DNA of 64,000 nucleotides. Source: Paenibacillus alba. GTDB taxonomy: Bacteria; Bacillota; Bacilli; Paenibacillales; NBRC-103111. The notes beneath the pieces were generated by a model. That model saw only the letters and a program-made list of their open reading frames with translations. It did no database searches and was not told where the DNA came from. Where the stretch lies: contig NZ_JABMKZ010000015.1 in NCBI RefSeq assembly GCF_013204855.1, positions 62,001 to 126,000 on the forward strand, read 5' to 3'. Shown in pieces: positions 53,729 through 62,405 of this stretch; position 1 is the first letter of the stretch; each line of letters opens with the position of its first letter. The translations under genes were made by a program, and so were the position numbers.

Positions 53729-56065
53729 CTATTCCAGCACGGTTTGTTCATCCGCTTGGATGATCCATTCACGGTATTCGGTCGGTGTCATTCCCGTATA
53801 TTTCTTGAAAGCCCGCAGGAAGCTGCGCGCATTCGTGTAGCCCACCAACTCCGAGATGTCGTTCACCTTCCGATGCTTATCGGCAAGAAGCTCCTTGGCG
53901 GCGTTGATCCGGATTTCAATTAAGTAATCGATAAAATTACGCTCCGTTTGTTCCTTGAACAGCTTGCTGATGTAAGGTGGGCTTAATGCAAACTTGTCAG
54001 CCAATTGATCGAGCGAAAATTCACTTTCGTGATAATGCTCGCGAATATACACCAGCATTTTCTCAATGGTTTTATTACTTCCCCGTGAGCTGCGTTTTTC
54101 TTCAATTTTCCCAGCTAATCCTTCCAAAATGGTAGTGACAATCCATTCCGCATCCTGCCAATTGTCACAATCGTTAATTCGTTGATGGAGATTGCCCATC
54201 TCCTCAAGCGCTTGTTCCGTATCTATGCCGACAGAAGCCACGACCTGCAAAGATTTCATAATCAGCTCGTAAGAAAGCTGCCTGATTAAATCAGGCGATA
54301 AGCTGCCGCTTACAGCTTCATGAAACAGCAGGGAAACGAATTCCCTTAACTTTTCCGTTTCCGTCTGTTTTAATGCTGCGACAATAGGTTCTGTCATCTT
54401 GATCAACCGATAGTAGTCCTGATTGTCCGATTCCAGCAAATCTTCTATGGAAATGACGGAATTGCTGCCGATGACCATTTTGTACTGGAGCGCTTTTTGC
54501 GACTCGTCGTACGATTTGGGAATATCCTTCATCTCTCGATAGCAGTTGCCTACACCAATTGTAATTAGGAGTCCAAATTGCCGTCTCATGACATCAAGAA
54601 CCATTTCGAGAACCGTCAAAGCACGCAGATGGTTTTGCTCCTCATCGCCTTCTGCAAAGCTAATAATCATGGCAGATGAGCCTGATCCCAAATCAATGGC
54701 CACCCCTGCGTATTCCATGTTCAGAAGTTCTTCAGCGACATTGCATAGCGCATAGGTATATAACGTTTCGTCCTTCGGATTGCCCAGCCTCTCTTTCCCA
54801 ATCTCAACCGTACATACGACAAACATCTCAGGAAATAAGCGAATTCCTGGGAAGTCCAGATGGCTGCGAACCGAAGCATACTCTGCCTTGTAGCCGGAGA
54901 GGATGTCCATCACAATTCGCCATTTCAGTACGGGTTTCGAATCGCGAACCTGCTTTTCCAACTGCTCGCGGTCCATGAACATCTGATCGAAAACCGTCTC
55001 TAAATAGCCCATGCCGGCGACGTTTGCAACCGTGCCAAGTTCTGGATGCGTCGTTTTGAACGTTCGCGACATTTTTCCAACCAATTGATCCAACGGTTTA
55101 AACGTCCTGCGATTCACGATAAACAATACGGTAATGGCAATAGCAATCATGGCGAAAGCAATGGCGATCATGAATTGGCGAGTCGATTCCAACGGCTGAT
55201 ACACCTGCGAATCAGGTACCACACTCACAATTCTCCAGCCTGTATAAGCCGAAAGCGTATAAAACACCGATTGTTTGATTCCATCGAGCTTCGTTGTAAA
55301 GTGTCCGTTGCCGCTTTGGCCCATAATTTGCTTGATATAGGGAACGTCCTTCAAATTTGTGTACAACACCGATTTGTCATCATGCGTTACGATGTTCGCT
55401 TGGTCGTCAATAATGAACGTATGACCGCCTTGCGCGCTATCTTCAAACACATCTTTAATCATCTTATAAAGGACATCTTCTTTCATATTCACCGCAACAA
55501 GCCCTTTCCGGTATCCCGGACTGCTGATGGACGGATAGGGACGAATTAACGTGACGACATCCTGATCTTTTTCGCCATCCCTGCCATCCGATACTTTGTG
55601 CGTAGTGATCCACTTCGAATACCCTTCGATGCCGAGGTAGGGGACTAACCAGTTGTCCACGGATTCATTCCGTTTGAAAAACGTTTTATCGGTCAATATC
55701 TCCCCGCTTAGATCCGAATACAGCATGACAGAAGAGAACTGTTCGTTGGCATACACTAAAGACTTCAGTTTGTTGGATAAAGCGAAGAAATTCGTATATT
55801 TTTGTGACATATCATCATAGCTGTCATACATGAAATACACATTTTCCAGTGCTTCCGATACCGTTAACAATTTTTTGTCTGTTTCACGGAATACCAATTC
55901 GATTTTATTATCAATCTGCTTTAACAGAGCGATATGCGTATCTTTCAAATTCTGTTCTAAACGTCCTACCGTTCCGGCGTAAGACATCCAGAAAGTTAAG
56001 AGAATAACCGTTATAAAAACCATGCTGTAAATGATCATGACCCTGCCGGTAATGCTGAATTTCAT
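53729..56065 (-). CDS. Membrane-anchored AraC-family regulator of locus B (dCACHE sensor)
   Basis: About 778 residues: membrane helix near 8-28, an extracellular dCACHE-type sensor (about 30-290; LVAVNMKEDVLYKMI, GHTFIIDDQANIVTHDD, TGWRIVSVVPDSQVY), a second helix (about 300-320), a linker, and a C-terminal AraC domain (FSLDQLADKFALSPPYISKLFKEQ, then VNDISELVGYTNARSFLRAFKKYTGMTPTEYR). It is the counterpart of the locus A regulator and probably activates the transporter and enzyme genes. The ATG at 56065 has GGAGGGG at 6 bases; the TTG five codons earlier is part of that region. Confidence 0.88.
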   Translation of the reverse strand: MKFSITGRVMIIYSMVFITVILLTFWMSYAGTVGRLEQNLKDTHIALLKQIDNKIELVFRETDKKLLTVSEALENVYFMYDSYDDMSQKYTNFFALSNKLKSLVYANEQFSSVMLYSDLSGEILTDKTFFKRNESVDNWLVPYLGIEGYSKWITTHKVSDGRDGEKDQDVVTLIRPYPSISSPGYRKGLVAVNMKEDVLYKMIKDVFEDSAQGGHTFIIDDQANIVTHDDKSVLYTNLKDVPYIKQIMGQSGNGHFTTKLDGIKQSVFYTLSAYTGWRIVSVVPDSQVYQPLESTRQFMIAIAFAMIAIAITVLFIVNRRTFKPLDQLVGKMSRTFKTTHPELGTVANVAGMGYLETVFDQMFMDREQLEKQVRDSKPVLKWRIVMDILSGYKAEYASVRSHLDFPGIRLFPEMFVVCTVEIGKERLGNPKDETLYTYALCNVAEELLNMEYAGVAIDLGSGSSAMIISFAEGDEEQNHLRALTVLEMVLDVMRRQFGLLITIGVGNCYREMKDIPKSYDESQKALQYKMVIGSNSVISIEDLLESDNQDYYRLIKMTEPIVAALKQTETEKLREFVSLLFHEAVSGSLSPDLIRQLSYELIMKSLQVVASVGIDTEQALEEMGNLHQRINDCDNWQDAEWIVTTILEGLAGKIEEKRSSRGSNKTIEKMLVYIREHYHESEFSLDQLADKFALSPPYISKLFKEQTERNFIDYLIEIRINAAKELLADKHRKVNDISELVGYTNARSFLRAFKKYTGMTPTEYREWIIQADEQTVLE

Positions 56066-56365
56066 CGACGACCCCTCCAATTCAAATCAACCGTTCTTTC
56101 CTGAGTTCCGCCCGCCTCTGTTAGACCTGGGTTGTTTAACCATTCGCTAAGAAGTAAATTGTATCCTTTTTACGCTTGGATTAAATTATAAGCTTTGTAG
56201 CGTAGGACATTGTCAATTCCCTAAGTCGTGGAACTCCCCCGACTTTAGTACAGCTTCATAAACCGCCGCAGGTCCGTTTTCGTCTTTCATTACACAAGCT
56301 ACAATAAGGACATGAGAACGAAGCGAAAGCAAATAAAATGGTTTGATAATCGAGAGGGGAAATAG

Positions 56366-56566
56366 ATGATGAACAAATTATTCAGATCCACCACAGATAG
56401 TAAATTAACCGGACTTTGCGGAGGACTAGCCCAATGGCTGGGGGTCAATCCAACCCTAATTCGACTCGTTGTCGCTGCTGCCGCTCTTTGCAGCTTTGGC
56501 ACTGTCGCGCTGATCTACGTGATCGGCAGTATCCTAGTCCCCAAAGTGCCTTATAGCCACTTTTAA
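56366..56566 (+). CDS. PspC-domain small membrane protein
   Basis: A 66-residue protein that is a bare PspC domain: LFRSTTDSKLTGLCGGLAQWLGVNPTLIRL followed by one hydrophobic helix and the IGSILVPK end. PspC proteins take part in envelope-stress responses with PspA-like partners, but short stand-alone copies are common in Firmicutes and mostly unstudied. GAGGGG precedes the ATG. It stands alone. Confidence 0.88.
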   Translation: MMNKLFRSTTDSKLTGLCGGLAQWLGVNPTLIRLVVAAAALCSFGTVALIYVIGSILVPKVPYSHF

Positions 56567-56615
56567 TCGGGATTAAGAAAGGGATAACCCTTTCTGTGAA
56601 GCAGGTATACATTCT

Positions 56616-56698
56616 TCTCAGTGGAGTTTGTCCAATGAAATCAGCCCTCAATGGGCTTATTTCAAGCTTTCACTGGAAATAATCCAATCAAATTCTCC
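56616..56698. repeat. TCCAATG hairpin repeat, copy 2
   Basis: CAGTGGAGTTTGTCCAATG, AAATCAGCCCTCAATGGGCTTAT and CACTGGAAATAATCCAAT follow the same order as copy 1 at 10121. About 75% or more of the positions look identical by eye. With copy 3 it fills most of the 379-base gap from 56567 to 56945. Confidence 0.72.
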
Positions 56699-56731
56699 AT
56701 TAAAACCCCAAAATACCATCTTAAAGATTAT

Positions 56732-56825
56732 CCATTGGAGTATATCCAGTGAAGTTCATCCTTCAAGCTCTTAAAACCAGCTTGCATTGGAATTATTCCA
56801 ATGAAACAAGCCTATCACTTCATCC
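56732..56825. repeat. TCCAATG hairpin repeat, copy 3
   Basis: CATTGGAGTATATCCAGTG and GCATTGGAATTATTCCAATG flank a more diverged middle, and the unit ends with CACTTCATCC as in copy 1. It is in tandem with copy 2 about 35 bases away. Confidence 0.7.
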
Positions 56826-56892
56826 CTGAGACTAAATCTGTCCTGACAGTCTTTTTGGGGGCATGGGAAGGATCGCTCTGGGGTTCCGGCGT

Positions 56893-56944
56893 AAAAAAAA
56901 GCTAAGCCACAAAGGTTATTCCCTTGTTGACTTAGCTTTTTTTT
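56893..56944 (-). terminator. Terminator of the nucleoside operon
   Basis: AAAAAAAAGCTAAG pairs with CTTAGCTTTTTTTT, directly after the adenine deaminase stop codon. Confidence 0.9.
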
Positions 56945-56945
56945 A

Positions 56946-58658
56946 CTAGCTTTTTATGATTAGAGGTACGACTTTGCCGTTATTGACGTCGATTAAACCA
57001 AAGTCCGTTATTTTAAGCGCAGGACTAACGGGCAAAGAATGTGTGCTGATGGACATAATCGGATTATAATGACGGTAGCCTAACGATACCATAGCTTTGC
57101 ACAGCTGCTCTACTTTACTGGCCACTTGCTCCAGCGGCTCTTCGGTTAAAATACCGCCAACAGGCAGCTGAAGACTCGCAATCACTTTGCCGTCCTCAAC
57201 AACGCTGAATCCTCCTTGGTTGTTGATGACCTCGTTAGCCGCGATCATCATGTCGTGCGGGTTGTGCCCGACAACAAGCAGGTTATGGTTGTCGTGCGAA
57301 TACGTCGTCGCGACAGCTCCACGCTTGATCGTATCGCCGCCGATTAAACCATAGGCGCGGTTGCCATTTTTCCCATAGCGTTCAAAAGTCGCGATAAGCC
57401 CTTTGCCGCTTTCCTGCCAGATTAGCTTCCCTTGCCGAACTTCGGCCTCAGCCAGATGCTCCTCCGTGAACGTAGATCCATCCTTCACCATCATGACGCG
57501 GCACGCATAGCGATCATCCGCAGCTTCGATGTTGACGGAGAAATCCTCTTCCGTTAACGGTGACATCTGAACGCTTTGATAATAATGCGCTGGGAAGGCA
57601 GGAGCCTTAGCTGTGAACGTGTAAGGTTCATGTACATCGTAAACTTTGCGCCCCTGTTTATAAACTTGCTCAATCGTTAGCTGCTCCAGATTGGAAATCA
57701 GCTGGAAATCGCCAATTTTGCCAGGTGCGATGACGCCGCGGTCATGCATCCGCATCCGTTTGGCTGGAGAAAGCGTACTGGCATAAATCGCCTGTTCCGG
57801 CTTCATGCCCATTCCGATCGCTTTGCGGACAATGGTGTTCAAGTGCCCCCGCCGCTCGAAGGAATCGGCCATCACATCATCGGTAACGAAGCAAAAATGC
57901 TCGGATACCTCATGCTCTATCAAATACGCCATCACTTCGGGCGTCATCGATTTTTCTTGAATCTCGATAAACATGCCCGCAGCGATCCGGGCTTCCATGC
58001 CTTCGATGCTCTGATGCGTATGATCGGAATCGACACCGCTGTAAATCATCCGATGCAGATCCAAATCCAATAGTTTAGGCACATGCCCTTCAATAATCAG
58101 ATGAGGATACTGGCTGCGTATATGCTTGAGAATATGGTTGGTTTTGCTGTCGGGATCTTGAATGACGTCCACATAGTTCATGATTTCGCCTAAACAAATA
58201 ATACGTTCCGTACGCAGCAGCTCGTCCAAATCGGCAATTTCAATCGCCCCGCCCGTCGTTTCCATTGAAGTGGCCGGAACCGAGCTGGGAATTGCATAGA
58301 ACATGTCCGCCACACACTGCTGGCTTGCCTTCATGATTTGCTTTACCCCATCGATTCCGAAAACGTTGGCAATCTCATGCGGCTCCGGGACGATCGTCGT
58401 AACACCATTGCGGATCAGCCCGTAAGAGAACGTCTCCGGGGTGACCATGGTGCTTTCGATATGCAGATGGATATCAATAAGGCCAGGGATCATATAACGC
58501 CCTTGTCCGTCCAAGCGTTCGGCGGCTTCGAAGCTATCCGTGCCCCGTTTCCCGATATATAGAAACTTTCCGTCCAAGATGGCTGCGTTGCCTTGGATGA
58601 ATGTTTTGAAATAACTATTATAAATCCTGACATTTTCAATCAGTAAATCGACTTTCAT
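56946..58658 (-). CDS. ade: Adenine deaminase
   Basis: A 570-residue amidohydrolase that turns adenine into hypoxanthine and ammonia. The metal motif DIHLHIESTMVTPE, HEIANVFGIDGV, GHVPKLLDLDLH, SGVDSDHTHQS and the late YSHDNHNLLVVGHN are all characteristic of Ade, and the length is normal. GAGGCG precedes the ATG. It is the last gene of an operon with a nucleoside hydrolase and an ABC transporter, which fits salvage of adenine released from imported adenosine. Confidence 0.95.
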   Translation of the reverse strand: MKVDLLIENVRIYNSYFKTFIQGNAAILDGKFLYIGKRGTDSFEAAERLDGQGRYMIPGLIDIHLHIESTMVTPETFSYGLIRNGVTTIVPEPHEIANVFGIDGVKQIMKASQQCVADMFYAIPSSVPATSMETTGGAIEIADLDELLRTERIICLGEIMNYVDVIQDPDSKTNHILKHIRSQYPHLIIEGHVPKLLDLDLHRMIYSGVDSDHTHQSIEGMEARIAAGMFIEIQEKSMTPEVMAYLIEHEVSEHFCFVTDDVMADSFERRGHLNTIVRKAIGMGMKPEQAIYASTLSPAKRMRMHDRGVIAPGKIGDFQLISNLEQLTIEQVYKQGRKVYDVHEPYTFTAKAPAFPAHYYQSVQMSPLTEEDFSVNIEAADDRYACRVMMVKDGSTFTEEHLAEAEVRQGKLIWQESGKGLIATFERYGKNGNRAYGLIGGDTIKRGAVATTYSHDNHNLLVVGHNPHDMMIAANEVINNQGGFSVVEDGKVIASLQLPVGGILTEEPLEQVASKVEQLCKAMVSLGYRHYNPIMSISTHSLPVSPALKITDFGLIDVNNGKVVPLIIKS

Positions 58659-58679
58659 ATGACTTCGCCTCCACGTACA

Positions 58680-59741
58680 CTACTCAACTAACACTAATTT
58701 CTCACTTGGAAAAAGCAGCCGAACCTCTTGACCGTTCTGGTAAGGAAGCTCCATTTCTTTATTCACTGTGAAATCACCCAGCTCTGTCTCGACAACGTAT
58801 TGATAGCTTCTCCCTAGGAACGTACTGACCTTGATGCGGCCGGTCAATCGGTTTGCTCCTTCTTCCCATTCCTCTAATAAGCCCATTACGACATCATCAG
58901 GGCGAATAGCTCCCTTCTTGCCAGGCTGTTCTCCCTTGCTGGGATGCTTGGATACGGCAAACATATAGTCTTTCACTCTAAGCGCGATCTCTTCGCTGCC
59001 TTCAAAGCGGGAATCGAAAACAATAAAATTCGTAAAGCCGATAAATCGGGCCACGAACTCTGTCTTCGGATATTTGAAAATGGTGGACGGAGCGCCTAGC
59101 TGCTCAATAACCCCTTTATTCATAATCGCCACCTGATCGGAGATCGAGAAGCACTCTTCCTGATCATGTGACACATAGACCGTCGTAATGCCCAGCTCCT
59201 GCTGGATGCGGCGAATCTCAACCCGCATGTTGACGCGTAGATTGGCATCCAAATTACTTAGCGGCTCATCGAAAAGCAGCAGCTCAGGTTCAATGACGAG
59301 CGCTCGTGCGATCGCAACCCGCTGTCTTTGGCCTCCTGATAGCTCCTTCGGGAAACGCTTCTCGAAGCCGGACAAGCTCACGATATCCATAATGTTCCGG
59401 ACACGTCGATCCAGCTCTGCCCCATTCACTTTGCGCAGACGCAGGCCAAAAGCGATATTATCGTAAATCGACAAATGCGGGAACAAAGCGTAACTCTGGA
59501 ACACGAATCCGAAGTTTCGTTTGCTGACAGGCACGCGTGTGTAATCTTTACCGTTCAGTGCGAATTTGCCTTCTTTCGCTTCAATGAATCCGGCGATAAG
59601 CCGCAGGGTTGTTGTTTTCCCGCACCCGCTTGGACCAAGAAGCGAAATCAGACTTCCTTTTTCAACACTTAAATTGAAGTCTTTCAGTATATAATGCTGG
59701 TCATAGGCAACCGACATGTTTTCCAGTGTTAGCAATGCCAT
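58680..59741 (-). CDS. PotA-type ABC transporter ATPase
   Basis: A 353-residue ATPase with Walker A GPSGCGKTT, Q loop VFQSYALFPH, signature LSGGQRQRVAIARAL, Walker B LLLFDEPLSNLD and H loop VYVSHDQEECF. After the nucleotide domain (1-235) a TOBE-type domain (about 270-353) marks the PotA/spermidine-putrescine/iron group. It powers the two permeases encoded 15 and 808 bases upstream. The name potA is not applied because the substrate is probably a nucleoside or base. Confidence 0.92.
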   Translation of the reverse strand: MALLTLENMSVAYDQHYILKDFNLSVEKGSLISLLGPSGCGKTTTLRLIAGFIEAKEGKFALNGKDYTRVPVSKRNFGFVFQSYALFPHLSIYDNIAFGLRLRKVNGAELDRRVRNIMDIVSLSGFEKRFPKELSGGQRQRVAIARALVIEPELLLFDEPLSNLDANLRVNMRVEIRRIQQELGITTVYVSHDQEECFSISDQVAIMNKGVIEQLGAPSTIFKYPKTEFVARFIGFTNFIVFDSRFEGSEEIALRVKDYMFAVSKHPSKGEQPGKKGAIRPDDVVMGLLEEWEEGANRLTGRIKVSTFLGRSYQYVVETELGDFTVNKEMELPYQNGQEVRLLFPSEKLVLVE

Positions 59742-59756
59742 GGGCGTAAGCCTCCG

Positions 59757-60545
59757 TTATCGTTTGGTAAAGTAGGATAGTCCCATCAACCGTTCAATAA
59801 TGAACATAAGTACCGCAGTGAAGATCATTAACAGCACAGAAATAGCGGCAATGGTAGGGTCAAAATGGTTCTCCACATAGGTCAGCATCTGTATGGGCAG
59901 CGTGCTGAGACCAGGTCCCGTCATAAAGACGGAGATGTCGACATTATTAAAGGATTCCAAGAAAGCAATCAGAATGGCCGCGATAATACCCGATTTGATA
60001 TTTGGCAGAACCACTTTGAAAAAGGTTTTAAACTGACCGGCTCCTAGGCTTAATGCCGCCTCTTCGATGGCAAAATCGAAGTTCGATAAGCTCGATGCCA
60101 CGACCCGGATGATGAAGGGCAGCATGATTACCGTATGCCCAATCAACAGTGCGGCATAAATCGGCAGGTGATACGTAATGATCAAGTATTTGAGCATGGT
60201 GAACCCAAGCACAATACCTGGAATAAGCACCGGGGAAATGAACACAGCGTTCAGTGCTGCCTTTCCCTTAAACTCAAATCGGCTTAACGCGTACGCCGCG
60301 GGAATCCCAAGCAGCAAAGCAAACAAATTGCCGATTAATGAGACGATGATTGACGTGCTGAAGGTCGTCATGAACATCTTGACCTCCAGAATGTTGCGGT
60401 ACCATTTCAATGAAAATCCTGTCGGCGGGAACTTTAGTACACTCCCTGGCTCAAATGAAGCAAAAGCAATAATGACAAGCGGCCCTAGCAAAAATATATA
60501 GACAAGAAGCGTAAACAAGGCCAGCCCTCGATTTTTCTCCCGCAT
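59757..60545 (-). CDS. PotC-type ABC transporter permease
   Basis: A 262-residue permease of the PotC/YdcV type with six membrane segments, FPPTGFSLKWYRNILE at the first extracellular loop, and the EAA loop EEAALSLGAGQFKTFFKVVLPNI. It pairs with the PotB-type permease, whose stop lies 4 bases upstream of this ATG. Confidence 0.9.
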   Translation of the reverse strand: MREKNRGLALFTLLVYIFLLGPLVIIAFASFEPGSVLKFPPTGFSLKWYRNILEVKMFMTTFSTSIIVSLIGNLFALLLGIPAAYALSRFEFKGKAALNAVFISPVLIPGIVLGFTMLKYLIITYHLPIYAALLIGHTVIMLPFIIRVVASSLSNFDFAIEEAALSLGAGQFKTFFKVVLPNIKSGIIAAILIAFLESFNNVDISVFMTGPGLSTLPIQMLTYVENHFDPTIAAISVLLMIFTAVLMFIIERLMGLSYFTKR

Positions 60546-60549
60546 ACTT

Positions 60550-61371
60550 CTACCCCTTCGGATTTAATTTAGTTGCCAGTTTGTTCATAAGCGCAATAAC
60601 CACGAAGGTGATGACGATCATGATGACGGCAATGACGGAGGCGAGATACCAATCGTTGAGCGTAATCGCATTCTGATAAAGGAATGTGGAGATGACCCGC
60701 TGCTTGCCTCCAAGCAAAGCCGGCGTGGTATAAGCGGTCAAGCTTCCGACGAAAACGAGAATACTGCCTATGATTAATCCAGGTACACTGAGCGGTACGA
60801 TGACTTTGACGAACGCGGTAAACCGATTGGCGCCCAAGCTCTCCGCCGCTTTGATCAGATCAGGATCTATATTCTCAAGAACACCAACCAACGTAATAAT
60901 AATGAGCGGCAGAAATAAATGGATCAGACCGATCATCATCGCCGTCGGCGTGTACAAAATATCAAGCGGCTCTTTAATGAGCCCGATCGCGATCAACGCA
61001 TTGTTGAACAAGCCTTTTTTCCCTAAAATAATCATCCAGCTAAACGACCTGACAACCGAGCTCGTCAACAGCGGGAAAATCGCTAAAGCAAGCAGAATCG
61101 CCTTTTGTCGCGGACCTTGTTTGGAAATAAAATACGCCACAGGAAATCCAAGCAGCATACAGAGGATGGTCGTTACTAAGCTGACTCGCAGCGTCGTCCA
61201 CACAATTTTGAGAAAGTAAGGGTCTTTGAAAAAATTCAAGTACCCGCCAAACGTAAACGTTCCTTTATCGAAAAAGGTCGATCCTATCGTAAGTAGAATC
61301 GGTACCACCATGAAAACCATCAGGAACAGTAATCCCGGCAGCAAAAGGTAAAATAAGTACGTTTTTTTCAT
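60550..61371 (-). CDS. PotB-type ABC transporter permease
   Basis: A 273-residue permease with six membrane segments, TLRVSLVTTILCMLLGFPVAYFIS, and the EAA loop KAAESLGANRFTAFVKVIVPLS of the PotB/spermidine-type family. It lies 27 bases after the nucleoside hydrolase gene and 4 bases before the PotC-type gene. Confidence 0.9.
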   Translation of the reverse strand: MKKTYLFYLLLPGLLFLMVFMVVPILLTIGSTFFDKGTFTFGGYLNFFKDPYFLKIVWTTLRVSLVTTILCMLLGFPVAYFISKQGPRQKAILLALAIFPLLTSSVVRSFSWMIILGKKGLFNNALIAIGLIKEPLDILYTPTAMMIGLIHLFLPLIIITLVGVLENIDPDLIKAAESLGANRFTAFVKVIVPLSVPGLIIGSILVFVGSLTAYTTPALLGGKQRVISTFLYQNAITLNDWYLASVIAVIMIVITFVVIALMNKLATKLNPKG

Positions 61372-61398
61372 GTAGCTTTGCTCCTGTTCCTGGAATTG

Positions 61399-62331
61399 CT
61401 AAGCACGCAGCGTGCGGATAAATAGCTCTAGAAATGCGTCAGCTGATACATCGGTACATACGTGAATATTTGGCTCCTTGGACAAGCGATTCTGGAAATC
61501 GCATACGGTTTGTCCGTCGCACAGCTCACTTTTGGTCTCTACATCAACGTAATAGTGACGGGTCGTGACCAACTCTTTATTCAGCGCGACCCCAACGGCA
61601 AGAGGATCATGCAGCGCGCAGGCCTTAACGCCGTTGCGTTCATAATAACGCTTCATATAGTCTGCTGTGCTTTCCTGAATATACCGGCTTATCGGAGAGT
61701 CTCCGAGCAGACGAATATGTTCGTCGGTCAGCAGCGCTTTCCTCGTTACATCCAGCCCTACAAGCGTTAAAGCTGGAAATCCCGCTTGGAAAACGATTTT
61801 GGCCGCTTCGGGATCGACGTACATGTTGTACTCCGCTGTTGGCGTTACATTGCCGAAACCCAGAACGACGCCTCCCATCACAATCACTTCCTTCACCTGA
61901 TGGATCAGCTCCGGGTACTTCATAACGGCAATTGCCAGATTGGTCAGCGGCGCCGTCATGACCAGCGTGACTTCTCCAGCGTGCTGGCGCACTTGGTCCA
62001 CTATGAAGTCCGATGCATGTCCCTCGGCCGCCGTCTTATGAACCTCCATATCGCTTAATGCCCCGCCAAGACCGTCACTGCCATGAACGCGATGCTCAAA
62101 ATACGTCTGGCGCATCAAAGGCTTGTCTGCCCCTTTAACGACGGGAATCTCATCTTCCTTCCCAAGCAATTGAAGAATCTTGCAGGTGTTCTTGGTCGCT
62201 TGCTCAAGTGAAACGTTTCCGTTCACCGTGGTGATCCCAAGCACATCCATCTCTCCGCTGCGTATAGCCAGTAAAATACCTAGCGCATCGTCCACGCCGG
62301 TATCTACATCGAGGATGACCTTCTTTGTCAT
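61399..62331 (-). CDS. Inosine-uridine preferring nucleoside hydrolase
   Basis: A 310-residue enzyme of the IUNH family that splits nucleosides into base and ribose. The calcium-binding motif DVDTGVDDALGILLA (7-21), VMTAPLTNLA, VIMGGVV, TAEYNMYVDPEAA and the C-terminal CALHDPLAVG with the catalytic histidine are all present. No signal peptide, so it is cytoplasmic. GAGAGGAGAGGGG precedes the ATG. It lies between the binding protein and permease genes, linking the transporter to nucleosides. Preference for purine or pyrimidine cannot be read, but the adenine deaminase in the same operon favours purines. Confidence 0.93.
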   Translation of the reverse strand: MTKKVILDVDTGVDDALGILLAIRSGEMDVLGITTVNGNVSLEQATKNTCKILQLLGKEDEIPVVKGADKPLMRQTYFEHRVHGSDGLGGALSDMEVHKTAAEGHASDFIVDQVRQHAGEVTLVMTAPLTNLAIAVMKYPELIHQVKEVIVMGGVVLGFGNVTPTAEYNMYVDPEAAKIVFQAGFPALTLVGLDVTRKALLTDEHIRLLGDSPISRYIQESTADYMKRYYERNGVKACALHDPLAVGVALNKELVTTRHYYVDVETKSELCDGQTVCDFQNRLSKEPNIHVCTDVSADAFLELFIRTLRA

Positions 62332-62405
62332 GATTAAGCCCCTCTCCTCTCTTCATGAAGAAAGCAAAGGCATACACATGCGCATATGCCTTTGCATCGT
62401 TTCTT

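Noticed and set aside
56190..56220. TTGACA and TATAAT upstream of the locus B regulator as a promoter
   Set aside because: The spacing is about 20 bases, longer than usual for sigma-A, so I did not list it as a feature.
56600..56830. Repeated short units considered as a CRISPR array
   Set aside because: Units are 95 bases, palindromic, only two in tandem, and there are no uniform spacers or cas genes.
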